From positions 1 through 51,414 of the forward strand of contig NZ_BIMB01000052.1 of assembly GCF_004000865.1 (NCBI RefSeq): a DNA stretch of 51,414 nucleotides, given 5' to 3'. Positions 50,306 through 51,414 of this stretch are shown here, piece after piece. A model generated the notes under the pieces. It searched no databases. It had not been told where the DNA came from and saw only the letters and a list, made by a program, of their open reading frames with translations. A program made the position numbers and the translations under genes. Positions within the stretch are counted from its first letter, which is position 1. Every line of letters starts with the position of its first letter. This DNA is from Paenibacillus elgii NBRC 100335. Lineage in GTDB: Bacteria > Bacillota > Bacilli > Paenibacillales > NBRC-103111.

Positions 50306-50878
50306 CTATCTCTTCTCAATGGCGATAAGATAAGGCGGGTGATTGATCTGATTCATAAAACGGTACTGCAGCGTTTGAAAATGCTTTTGAGGTAAAGCGG
50401 CGGCCCAGCGTTCGACCTCGGCCGCTTCCTCCAAGCCACCCGAATGCCCTGTGTACAGCACGATCGTAATAATGCCGCCGCGGCGGATAAGCCGAGCAGA
50501 AGCTTCCAAGGCGGTTAGCGTCGATGCCGGTTCGGTCACGGTTTCGTGATCGGCTCCGGGCAAGTAACCAAGGTTAAACATGACGGCCCCGATGCGGCCG
50601 TGGTTTTCTTCGGGGATGGCATCCAGCATCGCTTCATGGCTGCGCAGGTGAAGCCGGACGTCGCGGCCGGGACACTCCTGTTCAAGGCGAGATGCCGTAC
50701 GGTCCAGCGCCTGCTGCTGGATGTCGAAGGCGTGTACGATCCCGGAAGGCCCGACAAGCCGGGCCAGAAACGCCGTATCGACTCCGCCGCCGGCCGTACC
50801 GTCGACAACGGTTTCTCCCGGCTGCACCCGTTCTTCTATTAATTTATGCGCAAAGCTGAGTATGGAAATAAAGCCCAA
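50306..50878 (-). CDS. mnmM: tRNA 5-(aminomethyl)-2-thiouridine methyltransferase MnmM (YtqB) type
   Basis: The 190-residue product has the YtqB order: V-V-D-G-T-A-G-G-G-V-D-T-A-F-L-A (SAM motif I), F-D-I-Q-Q-Q-A-L, F-N-L-G-Y-L-P-G-A-D-H, Y-T-G-H-S-G-G, and N-Q-I-N-H-P-P-Y near the end. In Bacillus, YtqB (MnmM) makes the methyl of mnm5s2U34 in tRNA. The catalytic N-P-P-Y-type motif is seen as H-P-P-Y. A promoter-like region and no further gene lie upstream. Confidence 0.85.
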   Translation of the reverse strand: MGFISILSFAHKLIEERVQPGETVVDGTAGGGVDTAFLARLVGPSGIVHAFDIQQQALDRTASRLEQECPGRDVRLHLRSHEAMLDAIPEENHGRIGAVMFNLGYLPGADHETVTEPASTLTALEASARLIRRGGIITIVLYTGHSGGLEEAAEVERWAAALPQKHFQTLQYRFMNQINHPPYLIAIEKR

Positions 50879-50974
50879 AGGAGCGATTCCTCCTGTTACA
50901 GATAATGAAAAATGGCTAAGCTGCTATCGTTCTTCTACCGGACGGATATGAAAAGTATGGATGAGAGATGCCTA

Positions 50975-51135
50975 ATTTCGGATGTCCTATCCCATAGAGG
51001 AACAGTAATGCGTTATAAGCCGTAGTTTGAATGAAATGTGGCCAATAAAGGAACTATGGTGCCTTAATACGACAAAAATAAGATGCGCAGCCCAAATTCG
51101 ACACGAATAACTCATTAGAGTTCCTCTATTGGTTT
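50975..51135. repeat. Probable dispersed Paenibacillus-type intergenic repeat
   Basis: CCATAGAGGAACAGTAATG at about 50993 and CATTAGAGTTCCTCTATTGG at about 51111 form partial inverted ends of a 150-base element with no coding capacity. I recall similar GGAAC/GTTCC-containing elements scattered in Paenibacillus intergenic DNA. The rest of 50879-51258 holds nothing else I can identify. Confidence 0.45.
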
Positions 51136-51258
51136 AGGTCGCTTCAGCCAAGGTGCTATAACGCCCCGGAGATGTCTTATTCGCCAAGGACCAAGATCCG
51201 AAGTGCCGAGTAGCTATGTAAGCTCTTGAAGCATGTCCGAACCCGGCTTCGCCGAGCT

Positions 51259-51414
51259 CTAATTGCTTGCCCGTCCCGGCGGCGCCAGATCTCCAGCGCC
51301 CGCCGGGCTGGGCGGCGTCTGAAATCCCGGCTTCGCCACGGCCGAGCCCGACGCCTCCGGCTCCGAGCTCGCCTTCGGCGGCTCGATCGGCCCCGCCGGC
51401 GGCGTCACCGCCTT
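51259..51414 (-). CDS. C-terminal end of a proline/alanine-rich protein (partial)
   Basis: A frame of 51 codons runs in from the window edge on the minus strand and stops at TAG 51259-51261. It is K-A-V-T-P-P-A-G-P-I-E-P-P-K-A-S-S-E-P-E-A-S-G, then P-S-P-A-G-A-G-D-L-A-P. This is a disordered P/A/S-rich tail in GC-rich DNA with strong third-base G/C, typical of a real gene. The catalytic part lies outside the window. Confidence 0.55.
   Translation of the reverse strand, partial: KAVTPPAGPIEPPKASSEPEASGSAVAKPGFQTPPSPAGAGDLAPPGRASN

Overview
The window looks like the chromosome of a Paenibacillus-type Firmicute. Supporting signs are Gram-positive ribosome binding sites (AAGGAGG-like), many GTG/TTG starts, lipoprotein signal peptides, and a right end carrying RlmCD/RlmD, a DUF4080 radical SAM protein, ManA and an MnmM/YtqB-type methylase. 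No tRNA, rRNA, CRISPR array or intact integrase was seen.

Layout. (1) 1-19030 is a mixed region of moderate GC: small membrane and secreted proteins, a membrane-anchored DJ-1/PfpI protein, lipoproteins, a CPBP protease, an RDD protein, a polysaccharide deacetylase, methyltransferase, GNAT, Nudix, a LysE exporter with an AraC regulator, an MGT-type glycosyltransferase, a PAS-chemoreceptor fragment protein and DUF523. Immunity-type genes (DUF2262, DUF5071, SMI1/KNR4, NTF2-like) are scattered among them. (2) 19031-43080 is AT-rich accessory DNA. It holds a broken toxin cassette at 19395-19697, an intact one at 30581-32782, and about 35 small genes, mostly immunity-like (DUF4177, DUF7660-like, DUF2513, DUF1643, DUF6985-like, YbjN-like, SF0329-like, DUF3841 and unrecognised ones). 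Many are frameshifted, truncated or chimeric, and there is an IS256-family remnant. (3) 43081-51414 is GC-rich core: rlmD, an ABC exporter pair, the radical SAM gene, manA, mnmM and the tail of one more gene.

The most interesting system is a polymorphic-toxin locus at the 3' end of rlmD. The intact toxin (30581-31936) joins a beta-rich N-terminal module to a C-terminal GH19 chitinase/lysozyme-like domain. It is followed after 33 bases by a DUF4163/DUF3298 (RsiV/PdaC-like) lipoprotein, the predicted immunity protein. The same N-terminal module is found, broken, at 19395, fused to a different C-terminus and followed by a different lipoprotein. Both copies lie behind the same upstream sequence, which contains a sigma-D-type promoter (TAAA-N15-TCCGATAT); a third copy of this promoter precedes the lipoprotein gene at 4634.

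A 118-bp direct repeat, made of the last codons of rlmD plus its terminator, bounds the 29.6-43.0 kb segment, and a worn third copy lies at about 19.2 kb. This suggests repeated cassette insertion at the rlmD 3' end, leaving a growing and decaying immunity array. Many array genes also share a short leader (A-rich, then a TTTCAT-like core, then GGAG) just before their start codons.
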